Assembly (NCBI GenBank): GCA_937892085.1
Contig: CALAVD010000357.1
Location: forward strand, 1 to 17,298
DNA: 17,298 bases
From: an uncultured Prevotellaceae bacterium
GTDB taxonomy: Bacteria > Bacteroidota > Bacteroidia > Bacteroidales > Muribaculaceae
Direction: 5' to 3'
Both the position numbers and the translations under genes were made by a program. The notes under the pieces were generated by a model that was given only the letters and a program-made list of their open reading frames with translations, did no database searches and was not told the DNA's origin. Below are positions 1 to 7,332 of this stretch, in pieces (the stretch's first letter is position 1; each line of letters starts with the position of its first letter).

Positions 1-2
1 CC

Positions 3-851
3 CTTATCAACGCCCTCAAGGAGCAGGCAGCGTTGCGTGGTCAGCACTCTGCGGTAGTCACTTTCAGACAGCATCCACAGCAGGTGGTAAATCCCGAGGG
101 CAGCCCTCGCGCGCTGATGACTCTCGACAAGAAGATAGAAGCCATCGCCGCTACCGCTCCCGACTATCTTATCTTACTTGATTTCGACGAAAAGCTCTCG
201 CTATACAGTGCCCAGCAGTTCCTTGAGCTGCTACATGACCGGTATAACGTGAAAACCTTAGTGATGGGTTATAACCACCGTTTCGGGCATGACCGCAGCA
301 CAACTTTCGCCAACTATGTGGAGCAGGGCAGGGTACTTGGTGTGGAAGTGGTGAAGGCACCTGAATATTTGGGACAATACGCTCCAGTGAGCTCGTCGAT
401 AGTGCGTCAGCTTATTGCTGGCGGCAGGGTGGAGGATGCCATGAACTGCATGGGGCGTCCCTTTGAGCTGGAGGGCAAGGTGGTGCACGGCTTCCACAAC
501 GGCAGGGGCATTGGCTTCCCCACTGCCAATATTGGTGAGCTGCCGCCAGGAATCATTTTACCGCACAATGGAGCCTACGCCGTGATGGTTTACATCGACG
601 GCGAGAGGCACCAGGGCATGGTGAACATAGGGTATCGCCCCACTCTCAACAATGGCCACCAGCTGTCGATAGAGGTCAACATCTTCGACTTCGACAGCGA
701 CATCTATGGCAAGCCCATCATGCTGCAGTTTGTGCGCTTCCTGCGCTTGGAGTTCAAACTTGGCAGCATCGAGCAGCTGCGTGAGCAGCTCACCCACGAC
801 AAGCAGCTGTCAATCGAGATACTTGACAACTACATCTCAAAACAATCATAA
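3..851 (+). CDS. ribF: Bifunctional riboflavin kinase / FAD synthetase, 5' partial
   Basis: Converts riboflavin to FMN and then to FAD in the cytoplasm. The reading frame is open from base 3 (LINALKEQAALRGQHS...), so the gene starts outside the window; the first possible start inside it, a TTG at 33, is not the real start. About 282 residues remain, against roughly 310 in the family, so some 30-40 N-terminal residues with the first nucleotide-binding motif are missing. Visible in the FAD synthetase half: VVTFRQHPQQVV and the YNHRFGHDRS segment. The C-terminal kinase half shows GFPTAN, the IGYRPTL turn and the NIFDFDSDIYG segment followed by the conserved FVRFLR helix. It ends 10 bp before upp and is probably its operon partner. 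Family assignment is secure. Confidence 0.95.
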   Translation, partial: LINALKEQAALRGQHSAVVTFRQHPQQVVNPEGSPRALMTLDKKIEAIAATAPDYLILLDFDEKLSLYSAQQFLELLHDRYNVKTLVMGYNHRFGHDRSTTFANYVEQGRVLGVEVVKAPEYLGQYAPVSSSIVRQLIAGGRVEDAMNCMGRPFELEGKVVHGFHNGRGIGFPTANIGELPPGIILPHNGAYAVMVYIDGERHQGMVNIGYRPTLNNGHQLSIEVNIFDFDSDIYGKPIMLQFVRFLRLEFKLGSIEQLREQLTHDKQLSIEILDNYISKQS

Positions 852-861
852 ATTGAAAATT

Positions 862-1521
862 ATGGAAATCATCAATCTTTGTGAAAACAGTTCTCTTGTG
901 AGCCAGTTCATGAGCGAGATTCGCGACAAGAACATTCAGCAGGACCGACTGCGTTTTCGTGCCAATGTGCATCGCTTAGGGCAAATCATGGCATACGAGA
1001 TTTCAAAACGCATGGAATATAAGACCATTGATACCGAAACTCCACTGGCAGTGGCGAAGACCAATGTGATTGCCGACCAGGTGGTGCTGGCAACCATCTT
1101 GCGTGCCGGACTGCCGCTGCACGAGGGGTTCCTGAATTATTTTGACAAAGCCGAGAACGCATTTGTTAGTGCCTATCGCAAATATGATGCTCACGACCCC
1201 AATAAGTTTGACGTGAAAATCGAGTATCTCGCCAGCCCGGTTATCAACGACAAGGTGCTGTGCCTCGTTGACCCCATGTTGGCAACGGGTCTCTCGATGG
1301 CGCTCGCCCACAAGGCGTTGCTGAGCCGTGGCACTCCCAAGCATGTGCATGTGGCATCGGTTATCGCCACCAATCAAGCTATCGAGTTTGTGAAAAATAC
1401 TCTTCCTAATGAGAACCTCACCATCTGGGCTTGCGACATCGACCACGAGCTAAATGAGCATAGCTACATCGTGCCAGGCTTGGGCGATGCCGGCGACCTG
1501 CTCTATGGGGAGAAACTCTGA
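862..1521 (+). CDS. upp: Uracil phosphoribosyltransferase
   Basis: Salvages uracil with PRPP to give UMP and pyrophosphate in the cytosol. I start it at ATG 862, giving 219 residues (MEIINLCENSSLV), the usual size; the frame is open further upstream, but that part overlaps ribF and does not look like protein. Seen in the sequence: ILRAGLPL at residues 79-86, the PRPP-binding loop LVDPMLATGLSM around 135-146 (usual form DPMLATGGS, here with Leu for the second Gly), and the C-terminal uracil-binding stretch YIVPGLGDAGD at 202-212. It follows ribF by 10 bp and precedes the heptamer array in front of tsaE. The pyrophosphate it releases is one substrate source for pyrophosphatases such as the one encoded downstream. 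Confidence 0.95.
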   Translation: MEIINLCENSSLVSQFMSEIRDKNIQQDRLRFRANVHRLGQIMAYEISKRMEYKTIDTETPLAVAKTNVIADQVVLATILRAGLPLHEGFLNYFDKAENAFVSAYRKYDAHDPNKFDVKIEYLASPVINDKVLCLVDPMLATGLSMALAHKALLSRGTPKHVHVASVIATNQAIEFVKNTLPNENLTIWACDIDHELNEHSYIVPGLGDAGDLLYGEKL

Positions 1522-1598
1522 AACTAAGTGTTAAGTGGTAGTTGCAACTGATAACTATTAACTGTGAAATATTAACTATTAACTATGAGCTGTTGACT
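1522..1598 (+). repeat. Degenerate heptanucleotide tandem array, consensus ATTAACT, abutting the tsaE start
   Basis: The whole gap between the upp stop and the tsaE ATG is 77 bases, exactly eleven 7-base units. Units at 1557, 1571 and 1578 are perfect ATTAACT; those at 1543, 1550, 1585 and 1592 differ at one to three positions, usually keeping the final ACT or CT. The unit at 1564 and the first three (1522-1542) are strongly decayed, so the safe core is 1543-1598. The last unit touches the A of the ATG. A 10-base palindrome (AGTTGCAACT, 1540-1549) lies in the weak part. There is no Shine-Dalgarno sequence. Function is unknown; a leftover of replication slippage or an element affecting expression of tsaE are both possible. 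Confidence 0.8.
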
Positions 1599-2042
1599 AT
1601 GAAGACTTTAGAATTTAATGTCGCCTCTCTTGAGCAGCTTGAGGAGGCAGCCTATAAGTTTATGACCGAGATGGGCGACTACACCGTCTTTGCCTTCTAT
1701 GGCGAGATGGGAGCCGGCAAGACCACGTTCATCAATGCGCTGTGCAAGCAGCTTGGCGTGGAGACCGACATCACCAGTTCCCCCTCGTTTGCCATCATCA
1801 ATGAGTATCGCAGTGACCGCACTGCTGAGCTCATCTACCATTTTGACTGCTACCGCCTCGAGAATGAGGCCGAGGCGCAGGACATAGGCGCCGAGGACTA
1901 TTTCGACTGCGGTGCTCTGTGCTTCATCGAGTGGCCCGAGCGCATCGAGGGCTTGCTGCCCGACGATACCGTGCGAGTAGATGTCATCGTCAACCCCGCT
2001 GATGACAGCCGCACAGTGAAAATGACTTTTCCTAATGCGTAA
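1599..2042 (+). CDS. tsaE: tRNA threonylcarbamoyladenosine biosynthesis ATPase TsaE
   Basis: P-loop ATPase that works with TsaB and TsaD to place the t6A modification at A37 of ANN-decoding tRNAs. I use ATG 1599 (147 residues, MKTLEFNVASLEQ). A longer frame from TTG 1542 only translates the heptamer repeat, so it is rejected. Visible motifs: Walker A GEMGAGKT at residues 35-42, the SSPSFAIINEY segment at 60-70 (the family's SPTF.I.N.Y), HFDCYRL at 81-87 and FIEWPERIEGLLP at 109-121. These four in this order are diagnostic for the family, and length is normal. It is 28 bp ahead of birA, the probable next operon gene. TsaB and TsaD are not in this window. Confidence 0.95.
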   Translation: MKTLEFNVASLEQLEEAAYKFMTEMGDYTVFAFYGEMGAGKTTFINALCKQLGVETDITSSPSFAIINEYRSDRTAELIYHFDCYRLENEAEAQDIGAEDYFDCGALCFIEWPERIEGLLPDDTVRVDVIVNPADDSRTVKMTFPNA

Positions 2043-2070
2043 TGCACAATCATGCACTTAAATCTATACC

Positions 2071-2826
2071 ATGCCTAACATTATCCTACTTCAAGAAACG
2101 GCATCGACCAACGACTTTATAAAGCGTAATGCCAATACCTTGCAGTCGGGAACCTTGATTTATGCCTATAAGCAAACGGCGGGGCGCGGTCAGAAGGGCA
2201 ACACTTGGGAGGCTGAGCCAGGGAAGAACTCCACGTTCTCATTGCTCATAAAGAAACCCAAAGTCGATGTGAAGGAGCAGTTCTACATCAGTGAGGCGGT
2301 GTCGCTTGCCATTGTGGATGCGCTGGAGAAATATGCCGACGGCTTCAAAATAAAGTGGCCCAACGATATTTACTATGGCGACTACAAGATAGGAGGAATA
2401 CTCATCGAGCATTCTCTCGATAGCGAGGGTATCGACTACACAGTAATTGGGGTGGGAGTGAATATCAATCAGCAGGCTTTCATCAGTGGAGCTCCTAACC
2501 CCGCGTCGTTGACTCGCATTACCGGCGATTTCTATGAGATTGGTAAAATTACTGAGGAGTTTGGCGAGATGGTGGAGAGCTATTGCCGCTTCGACGGGTC
2601 ACGCAAGCAGCTCAATGCGCTTCACGAGCGTTATCTCAAGCGGCTCTACCGCAACGACGGCATGTCGCACCGCTTCGTTCTACCCACTGGCGTACAGTTC
2701 CAGGCAATCATCGAGGCTGTCGCCCCCGACGGCACCATTACCCTGCGACACACCGCCGACGGCACCCTGCATCATTACCAATTCAAGGAAGTGGGGTTTG
2801 TGATAAACAAGAAGAAATATCTGTAA
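2071..2826 (+). CDS. birA: Biotin--[acetyl-CoA-carboxylase] ligase, catalytic-domain-only type
   Basis: Activates biotin as biotinyl-AMP and attaches it to the lysine of biotin carboxyl carrier domains of acetyl-CoA and related carboxylases. The 251-residue protein starts directly with the catalytic fold (PNIILLQETASTNDF), so it lacks the N-terminal helix-turn-helix that makes E. coli BirA a repressor; it should be an enzyme only. Seen: the biotinyl-AMP loop GRGQKG at residues 38-43, KWPND at 95-99, KIGGIL at 106-111 with the catalytic lysine, and GVGVNIN at 127-133. The C-terminal part (about 200-251) fits the small SH3-like cap domain. Last intact gene of the plus-strand run; it ends 73 bp before the ATPase remnant. 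Confidence 0.94.
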   Translation: MPNIILLQETASTNDFIKRNANTLQSGTLIYAYKQTAGRGQKGNTWEAEPGKNSTFSLLIKKPKVDVKEQFYISEAVSLAIVDALEKYADGFKIKWPNDIYYGDYKIGGILIEHSLDSEGIDYTVIGVGVNINQQAFISGAPNPASLTRITGDFYEIGKITEEFGEMVESYCRFDGSRKQLNALHERYLKRLYRNDGMSHRFVLPTGVQFQAIIEAVAPDGTITLRHTADGTLHHYQFKEVGFVINKKKYL

Positions 2827-2899
2827 ACCAGTTTTTCCCCTTTTTCACAGCATCAAAAGGTAGCCATAGTAGGTCACTTTTTTGTTGTGTTTATGATAA

Positions 2900-3103
2900 T
2901 TGCTTTTGGCAATAGCTCAGGAGGGGGTAGTGAAAAGCATCTCAAGCGGAGCATTCAACAAGCGGTACCGCTTGCTCTCGCCGAGTTCGACAGTAGCTGC
3001 CACAAAGGCACTTTTCGAGAAAGACTTTGTGACCAGCGACAATGGCCAGTACCGCGTCTATGACCGTTTCCTCGCCATCTGGTTGAGAGAACGTAATGCG
3101 TGA
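2900..3103 (+). pseudogene. Orphan C-terminal fragment of an AAA+ ATPase of the ATPase_2-like Bacteroidales family
   Basis: A 67-codon frame (LLAIAQEGVVKSISSGAF...) that looks like the winged-helix C-terminus of the roughly 400-residue ATP-binding proteins common in Bacteroidales. Their tails typically read like 'I..EG.V......F...Y.L.s.SSv..a...L..k.lV....g.Y.VYDRF...WL', and the fragment keeps SSTVAATKALFEKDFV and YRVYDRFLAIWLR almost perfectly. The Walker A and B parts are absent: two stops (2894 and 2897) lie immediately before the TTG, and 2827-2899 carries no readable ATPase sequence. Most likely a deletion remnant; a functional small winged-helix protein is a remote alternative. The family recognition is from memory of such proteins, not from a search. 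Confidence 0.65.
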
Positions 3104-3127
3104 GAAATATTATTCCCTCTATAACCA

Positions 3128-3161
3128 TCAATCCCTGCTGTAAAACTACAGCAGGGATTGA
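3128..3161. terminator. Bidirectional hairpin terminator between birA/remnant and hppA
   Basis: A perfect 15-bp stem (3128-3142 pairing with 3147-3161, arm TCAATCCCTGCTGTA) closes a 4-base loop AAAC. It lies between two converging transcription units, 24 bases after the ATPase remnant and 24 bases after the hppA stop on the other strand. The flanks are AT-rich rather than a clean T run, so efficiency in either direction is inferred from stem strength and position. Confidence 0.8.
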
Positions 3162-3185
3162 CATATTATAATTTATGTGTGTTGT

Positions 3186-5615
3186 TTACACCGATTTCAT
3201 TTTGTAGAATGAGCGATAGACGAAGTAGAGTGCTATGAGCACGAAGGCGATGCCAAAGTAGGGCGCCATTTCTTTGAAGTTGTCGCTGATGGCAATTTCC
3301 ATAGCAAGTACACCAAAGAGAGTGGTGAACTTGATGATGGGGTTCAATGCCACCGAGCTGGTGTCCTTGAATGGGTCACCCACAGTGTCGCCCACCACGC
3401 TGGCGTCGTGCAACTCAGTGCCCTTAGCCTTGAGGTCAACTTCTACCACTTTCTTGGCATTGTCCCAAGCACCACCGGCGTTGGCCATAAACACAGCCTG
3501 GAAGAGACCGAAGACAGCGATAGATATCAGGTAGCTCACGAAGAGGCACACAGCATCGTTGCCGCCAATTCCTGCTGGCGACGAGAGGCAAGCGAAGCCC
3601 AGTGCGAAGCAGAAGATGGCGATGAAGATGTTGAGCATACCCTTTTGAGCATACTCGGTGCAGATGCGCACCACTTCTTGACTCTTGCTGATGTCGGCCT
3701 TCTTGGGAGCATTAGCATCGAGCTTGATGTTGTTCTTGATGAAGTCAACGGCACGGTTGGCACCTGTGGTGACTGCCTGCATCGACGAGCCGGTAAACCA
3801 GAATACCACACAACCACCCAGGATGAAGCCGAGGATAGAATATGGGTTCAACAGGTTGAGAATTTCAGCAGGGTCTCCTGTAGCTCCCAACAACGTGTTT
3901 TTAATCATGAGAATCAGCGAGAAAATCATGGTGGTGGCACCAGCCACAGCAGTACCAATGAGCACAGGCTTAGCGGTGGCCTTAAAGGTGTTGCCAGCGC
4001 CATCGTTGGCCTCCAGGTAGTATTTAGCTTTCTCGAAGTCGGGGGTGAAACCGAAGTCATTCTCAATGTCGGTCTTAGCTTTGTCAATGTCGTCCTCGAT
4101 GAGCGATAGCTCATAAACTGATTGTGCGTTGTCGGTCACGGGCCCATAGCTGTCAACAGCGATGGTCACAGGTCCCATGCCCAGCATACCGAATGCCACG
4201 AGTCCGAATGCGAAGATTGAGTAATAGTTGCCTAACAGAGCTGTCATCTCAAACTGTGCCGATGCGATGTAGGCGATGAACATAAGCAGGAAGAACACAA
4301 ACCCAGTCCAGAAGCCGCCAAAGTTACCGGCAACGAGTCCCGAGAGGATGTTGAGCGATGCACCACCTTGCTTAGAGGTTTCAACCACCTCTTTAACATG
4401 GGTTGAAGTGGGTGAAGTGAACAATTTAGTGATCTCGGGAATCAGAGCAGCACCCAGTGTGCCGCAAGAGATGATACTTGCAAGACCAATCCACCAGTTG
4501 TTGCCAAGATCCTTGAGCAGGAAGTAGCTGGCTGCAAATGTTGCGATAATCGAGAAGATAGAAGTAATCCACACCAAGCTGGTAAGTGGCTTCTCGAAGT
4601 CGAGGTCATCGGCCTTGTTGTATTTTGATTTAGAGATAGCGTTGTTGATATAGTAAGAGAGCACCGAAGTCACCACACCGAGGATGCGCATCACGAAAAT
4701 CCACACCAGTAATGAAATTTGGAACTCAGCAGGCACAGCCAGCAAGATAAACGAAACGAGTGCCACACCAGTCACGCCGTAGGTCTCAAAGCCGTCGGCA
4801 GTGGGACCAATGGAGTCACCGGCGTTGTCGCCCGTGCAGTCGGCAATCACGCCGGGGTTGCGTGGGTCGTCCTCGCCAATCTTGAACACCACCTTCATCA
4901 GGTCGCTGCCTATGTCGGCAATCTTGGTGAAGATACCACCGGCGATACGCAGCGCACTGGCACCTAAAGACTCACCGATAGCGAAGCCAATGAAGCAGCT
5001 ACCAGCCACATCACCAGGCATAAAGAGCAAGATAACCAGCATGAGTAACAACTCAATACAAATCAGAACAACACCGATACTCATACCTGCTGACAATGGT
5101 ATGTTGAGTAGGTCGAGTGGGCGACGCTTAAGAGAAGCGAATGCCATGCGGCTGTTGGCGAGGGTGTTCATGCGCACGCCAAACCAAGCCACTGCGTAGG
5201 AACCTAGAATACCCACAATGGTCCATCCCAAAATTAAGAAAACAGCCCCAATGGGATGCTGAGCCATGAAGCTATCAGGGTCTTCGGGTTTTACTAAAAC
5301 TCCAAAGTACAGAGCAATAGCTGCGCCAATAAACACAAATAAGATTCCCAGGAATTTTCCTTGCTGCTTGAGATAGGTGGAGCAGGTCTTGAAAATCACA
5401 TTGCCAATCTCGAGCATTGAGCTGTGAGCTTTGAGTTTGCGCACTCGGCTAAATTGCCACAGACCAAACAAGAGGCCTAAAATCACAATTAAAAATCCCC
5501 AATAGAGCACATGCGCATTTTCGGCAAAGCCATCGGGCATTTTAAGGTCAGCCTCGCTCGCCATAAGCGAAACCGGTAGCATCAACATCGTTAATGCAGA
5601 AAGAAATTTTTTCAT
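3186..5615 (-). CDS. hppA: Membrane-bound ion-translocating pyrophosphatase, divergent K+-independent type
   Basis: Hydrolyses cytoplasmic pyrophosphate and uses the energy to pump H+ (or Na+) out across the inner membrane. The 809-residue product has an N-terminal signal-peptide-like segment (1-19) and many membrane helices. Active-site blocks are complete: DDPRNPGVIADCTGDNAGD at 249-267, VDSYGPVTDNA at 488-498, MANAGGAWDNAKK at 710-722 and VVGDTVGDPFKDTS at 740-753. Departures from canonical enzymes: Lys545 in GNTFKA, the lysine that confers K+ independence in canonical families; GDNAGDSIGPTAD instead of GDNVGD.AGMGAD; and the gate glutamate at 277, three residues after Asp274 (position 6.53, as in Na+ pumps), with Val281 at the plant 6.57 site. 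This fits the divergent Na+-inhibited H+-pumping group described from Chlorobium and Cellulomonas; the transported ion is not provable here. Large and longer than usual (about 670-770). Confidence 0.93.
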   Translation of the reverse strand: MKKFLSALTMLMLPVSLMASEADLKMPDGFAENAHVLYWGFLIVILGLLFGLWQFSRVRKLKAHSSMLEIGNVIFKTCSTYLKQQGKFLGILFVFIGAAIALYFGVLVKPEDPDSFMAQHPIGAVFLILGWTIVGILGSYAVAWFGVRMNTLANSRMAFASLKRRPLDLLNIPLSAGMSIGVVLICIELLLMLVILLFMPGDVAGSCFIGFAIGESLGASALRIAGGIFTKIADIGSDLMKVVFKIGEDDPRNPGVIADCTGDNAGDSIGPTADGFETYGVTGVALVSFILLAVPAEFQISLLVWIFVMRILGVVTSVLSYYINNAISKSKYNKADDLDFEKPLTSLVWITSIFSIIATFAASYFLLKDLGNNWWIGLASIISCGTLGAALIPEITKLFTSPTSTHVKEVVETSKQGGASLNILSGLVAGNFGGFWTGFVFFLLMFIAYIASAQFEMTALLGNYYSIFAFGLVAFGMLGMGPVTIAVDSYGPVTDNAQSVYELSLIEDDIDKAKTDIENDFGFTPDFEKAKYYLEANDGAGNTFKATAKPVLIGTAVAGATTMIFSLILMIKNTLLGATGDPAEILNLLNPYSILGFILGGCVVFWFTGSSMQAVTTGANRAVDFIKNNIKLDANAPKKADISKSQEVVRICTEYAQKGMLNIFIAIFCFALGFACLSSPAGIGGNDAVCLFVSYLISIAVFGLFQAVFMANAGGAWDNAKKVVEVDLKAKGTELHDASVVGDTVGDPFKDTSSVALNPIIKFTTLFGVLAMEIAISDNFKEMAPYFGIAFVLIALYFVYRSFYKMKSV

Positions 5616-5750
5616 AATTTTATATTAGATTATAATTAAAATGTCTATGTTACAGATAATTAGTGTATAAACTCAAAGTTGCCATTAGTTTTGAGCGTGT
5701 AAAGGTAGCAAAAAATAGGCTAATTGACAAAAATTAGCATAAATTTTTTA

Positions 5751-5784
5751 CAAATGTAGAGTCACTGAAAGTGGCAAGAGCAAA
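5751..5784 (-). promoter_or_regulatory. Candidate Bacteroidetes-type promoter for hppA
   Basis: Reading the minus strand, TTTG (5784-5781) is followed after 22 bases by TACATTTG (5758-5751), which fits the TAnnTTTG -7 box of the Bacteroidetes primary sigma factor. The usual spacer is about 19-21, so the fit is slightly loose. It would start transcription near 5745 and give a leader of about 130 bases. The 198-bp gap between the acid phosphatase gene and hppA supports an independent promoter here. Confidence 0.4.
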
Positions 5785-5813
5785 ATTACATTTTTCACGA
5801 TGGCTCTTTTGCG

Positions 5814-7322
5814 TCATTTAATCACGACTTTCTTGCCACCATTGATGTAGATGCCTGGTGCAGTGGGCTTGATGTGGTAGATTTCTCCCTTGAGGGAGTA
5901 CCACAAAGTGTCGTCTTGCAGCGAGGTGGCGAGAATAATGTCGATGTTAGAGTCATCTTTCTTTTGTTGGTATTCTTTCTTAGCGTTGTCGAAGAGGGTT
6001 TGGAACAGTGTCTCGTTATGCATCTTGGCCAAGTCGCACGCCGCCATCACTCTTGCCGCTACCACGTCGCTGGCATAGTTGGAGCCTAAAATGATGCGAC
6101 TGTCGCCATATTCGAGGCCGCGCTTGAGGATTTCGTTCTGGCAGTCGGGCATCACTTCGGTGAGAGCCAGTGCGATGCCCCATCCGAGCAATGCTCTGCG
6201 TGAGGGATAGGATGACTCGCCCCAAGCTGGCCAGTCCTCTCCGCTGTAGGGTGCAGGCTCGTTGAGCTGTGCGAAAGGTCGCTTGCGAGGCACCTTGCTC
6301 TTGACGATGGTGGCTTGGCTGCTGAGAGAGAGTTTCAGAGTTTTTATGAGCATGACGATGTGTGGTGTCTCGCTCTCGGAGATGGTGACCACTGGTGAGC
6401 ATTGCGCAAACATGCTCACTAAATAATCGTCGTTGATAGAATAGTCGGCTTTGGCTTGCTCGCCACGTTCGGTGGGACGCACCTCTTTGGCCTGCCACAT
6501 TGTGAAAAGGTCGCCCACGAAGGTGTTGTCGTCGATAGTGGGAGGGGGGTCAAGAATTTTGGTGATGACGGGGAATGACGCATTCAGGTCGCTCTCGGTG
6601 AGACCTTTGAGCTGCATATATTCGGCGCGTGCCGCTGCCAAGTCGGTTTGGTAATCGGCATTGGCGTGCGAGCGTGCTATGGCAGCGCTGGCACATGTCA
6701 TAGCGGCATCGACATCGCTCTTCCAGTGCGCACCCACTATCACTCGGCTCATGCCATACTCATAACCTCGCCTGAGGATGGTGTCTTGCATGTGTGGCGC
6801 CATCTCGGCGATGGCCAGCGCTGTGCCCCATCCAAATGCGGTGTGAGACGAGGGGTAGGCGCTGCTCTTTCCCAGGTCTTGACCGTCGAACATTCCCCAA
6901 GTTTGCTCGTTCATAAGCGTGAATGGTCGCTTACGGAAAAGGGCAACTTTCATCTTCACCACGCTGCTGGCTCCTGTGTCGCCTGCTTTACTCATGAGCC
7001 GGTAGATGGCAGGGGTGCTTTTTTCGCTGATGTCGATGCCCAGCACGTCGCTGTAGATAGTGCACATGCGCACCATCCCATATTTCGACTCCCAGCTTGC
7101 TTGCTCGCCGCGAGGCGTGTAGCGCATGGTTTTTCCCCATATCCACCACGCATAGTCGCCGTTGGTGGCGACAGCCGCCGAGTCGGGAGGCAATGGCAGA
7201 TACACGAGCTCGTCGGGCATCTCATTGTCTTGCAGGTATAGGCTTCCGCGAGAGGCATGAGCGCTGCTTGCCGTCATTATCACGGTAAGCAGTATCCATA
7301 ACCATTTGGCTTGTTTGCTCAT
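5814..7322 (-). CDS. Secreted tandem class A (PhoN/PAP2-type) acid phosphatase with a degenerate second domain
   Basis: Exported phosphatase of 502 residues; signal peptide at about 1-23 (MSKQAKWLWILLTVIMTASS). Two PAP2-type domains follow. Domain 1 (about 55-220) has all three catalytic motifs: K125-x6-R132-P133, P157-S-S-H160, and S192-R193-x5-H199-x3-D203, with His199 the expected phosphohistidine nucleophile. Domain 2 (about 275-435) keeps K341-x6-RP and the SR...D frame, but the PSxH histidine is Arg376 (YPSRRA) and the nucleophile position is Asn415 (GSNYASD), so it should be inactive. The C-terminus (475-502, ...PTAPGIYINGGKKVVIK) matches the beta-strand tail on many secreted Bacteroidales proteins, perhaps a sorting signal. 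The gene begins 10 bp after pafA, so both are co-transcribed. Substrate is unknown; phosphate release in periplasm or outside is likely. Confidence 0.88.
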   Translation of the reverse strand: MSKQAKWLWILLTVIMTASSAHASRGSLYLQDNEMPDELVYLPLPPDSAAVATNGDYAWWIWGKTMRYTPRGEQASWESKYGMVRMCTIYSDVLGIDISEKSTPAIYRLMSKAGDTGASSVVKMKVALFRKRPFTLMNEQTWGMFDGQDLGKSSAYPSSHTAFGWGTALAIAEMAPHMQDTILRRGYEYGMSRVIVGAHWKSDVDAAMTCASAAIARSHANADYQTDLAAARAEYMQLKGLTESDLNASFPVITKILDPPPTIDDNTFVGDLFTMWQAKEVRPTERGEQAKADYSINDDYLVSMFAQCSPVVTISESETPHIVMLIKTLKLSLSSQATIVKSKVPRKRPFAQLNEPAPYSGEDWPAWGESSYPSRRALLGWGIALALTEVMPDCQNEILKRGLEYGDSRIILGSNYASDVVAARVMAACDLAKMHNETLFQTLFDNAKKEYQQKKDDSNIDIILATSLQDDTLWYSLKGEIYHIKPTAPGIYINGGKKVVIK

Positions 7323-7332
7323 TAGATTTCAA

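Noticed and set aside
706..861. Upstream extension of the upp reading frame
   Set aside because: It overlaps the ribF 3' end, its translation is Ser/Ala/Cys-rich and unlike the family, and ATG 862 gives a normal-sized enzyme.
1542..1598. TTG start giving TsaE 19 extra residues
   Set aside because: The extension only translates the ATTAACT heptamers; ATG 1599 begins exactly at the family N-terminus.
3408..4109. Long plus-strand frame (233 codons) opposite hppA
   Set aside because: It is antisense to the conserved pyrophosphatase active-site blocks and shows no protein-like features of its own.
6648..7241. Long plus-strand frame (197 codons) opposite the acid phosphatase gene
   Set aside because: It has no recognisable domain and lies wholly antisense to a gene with intact catalytic motifs.
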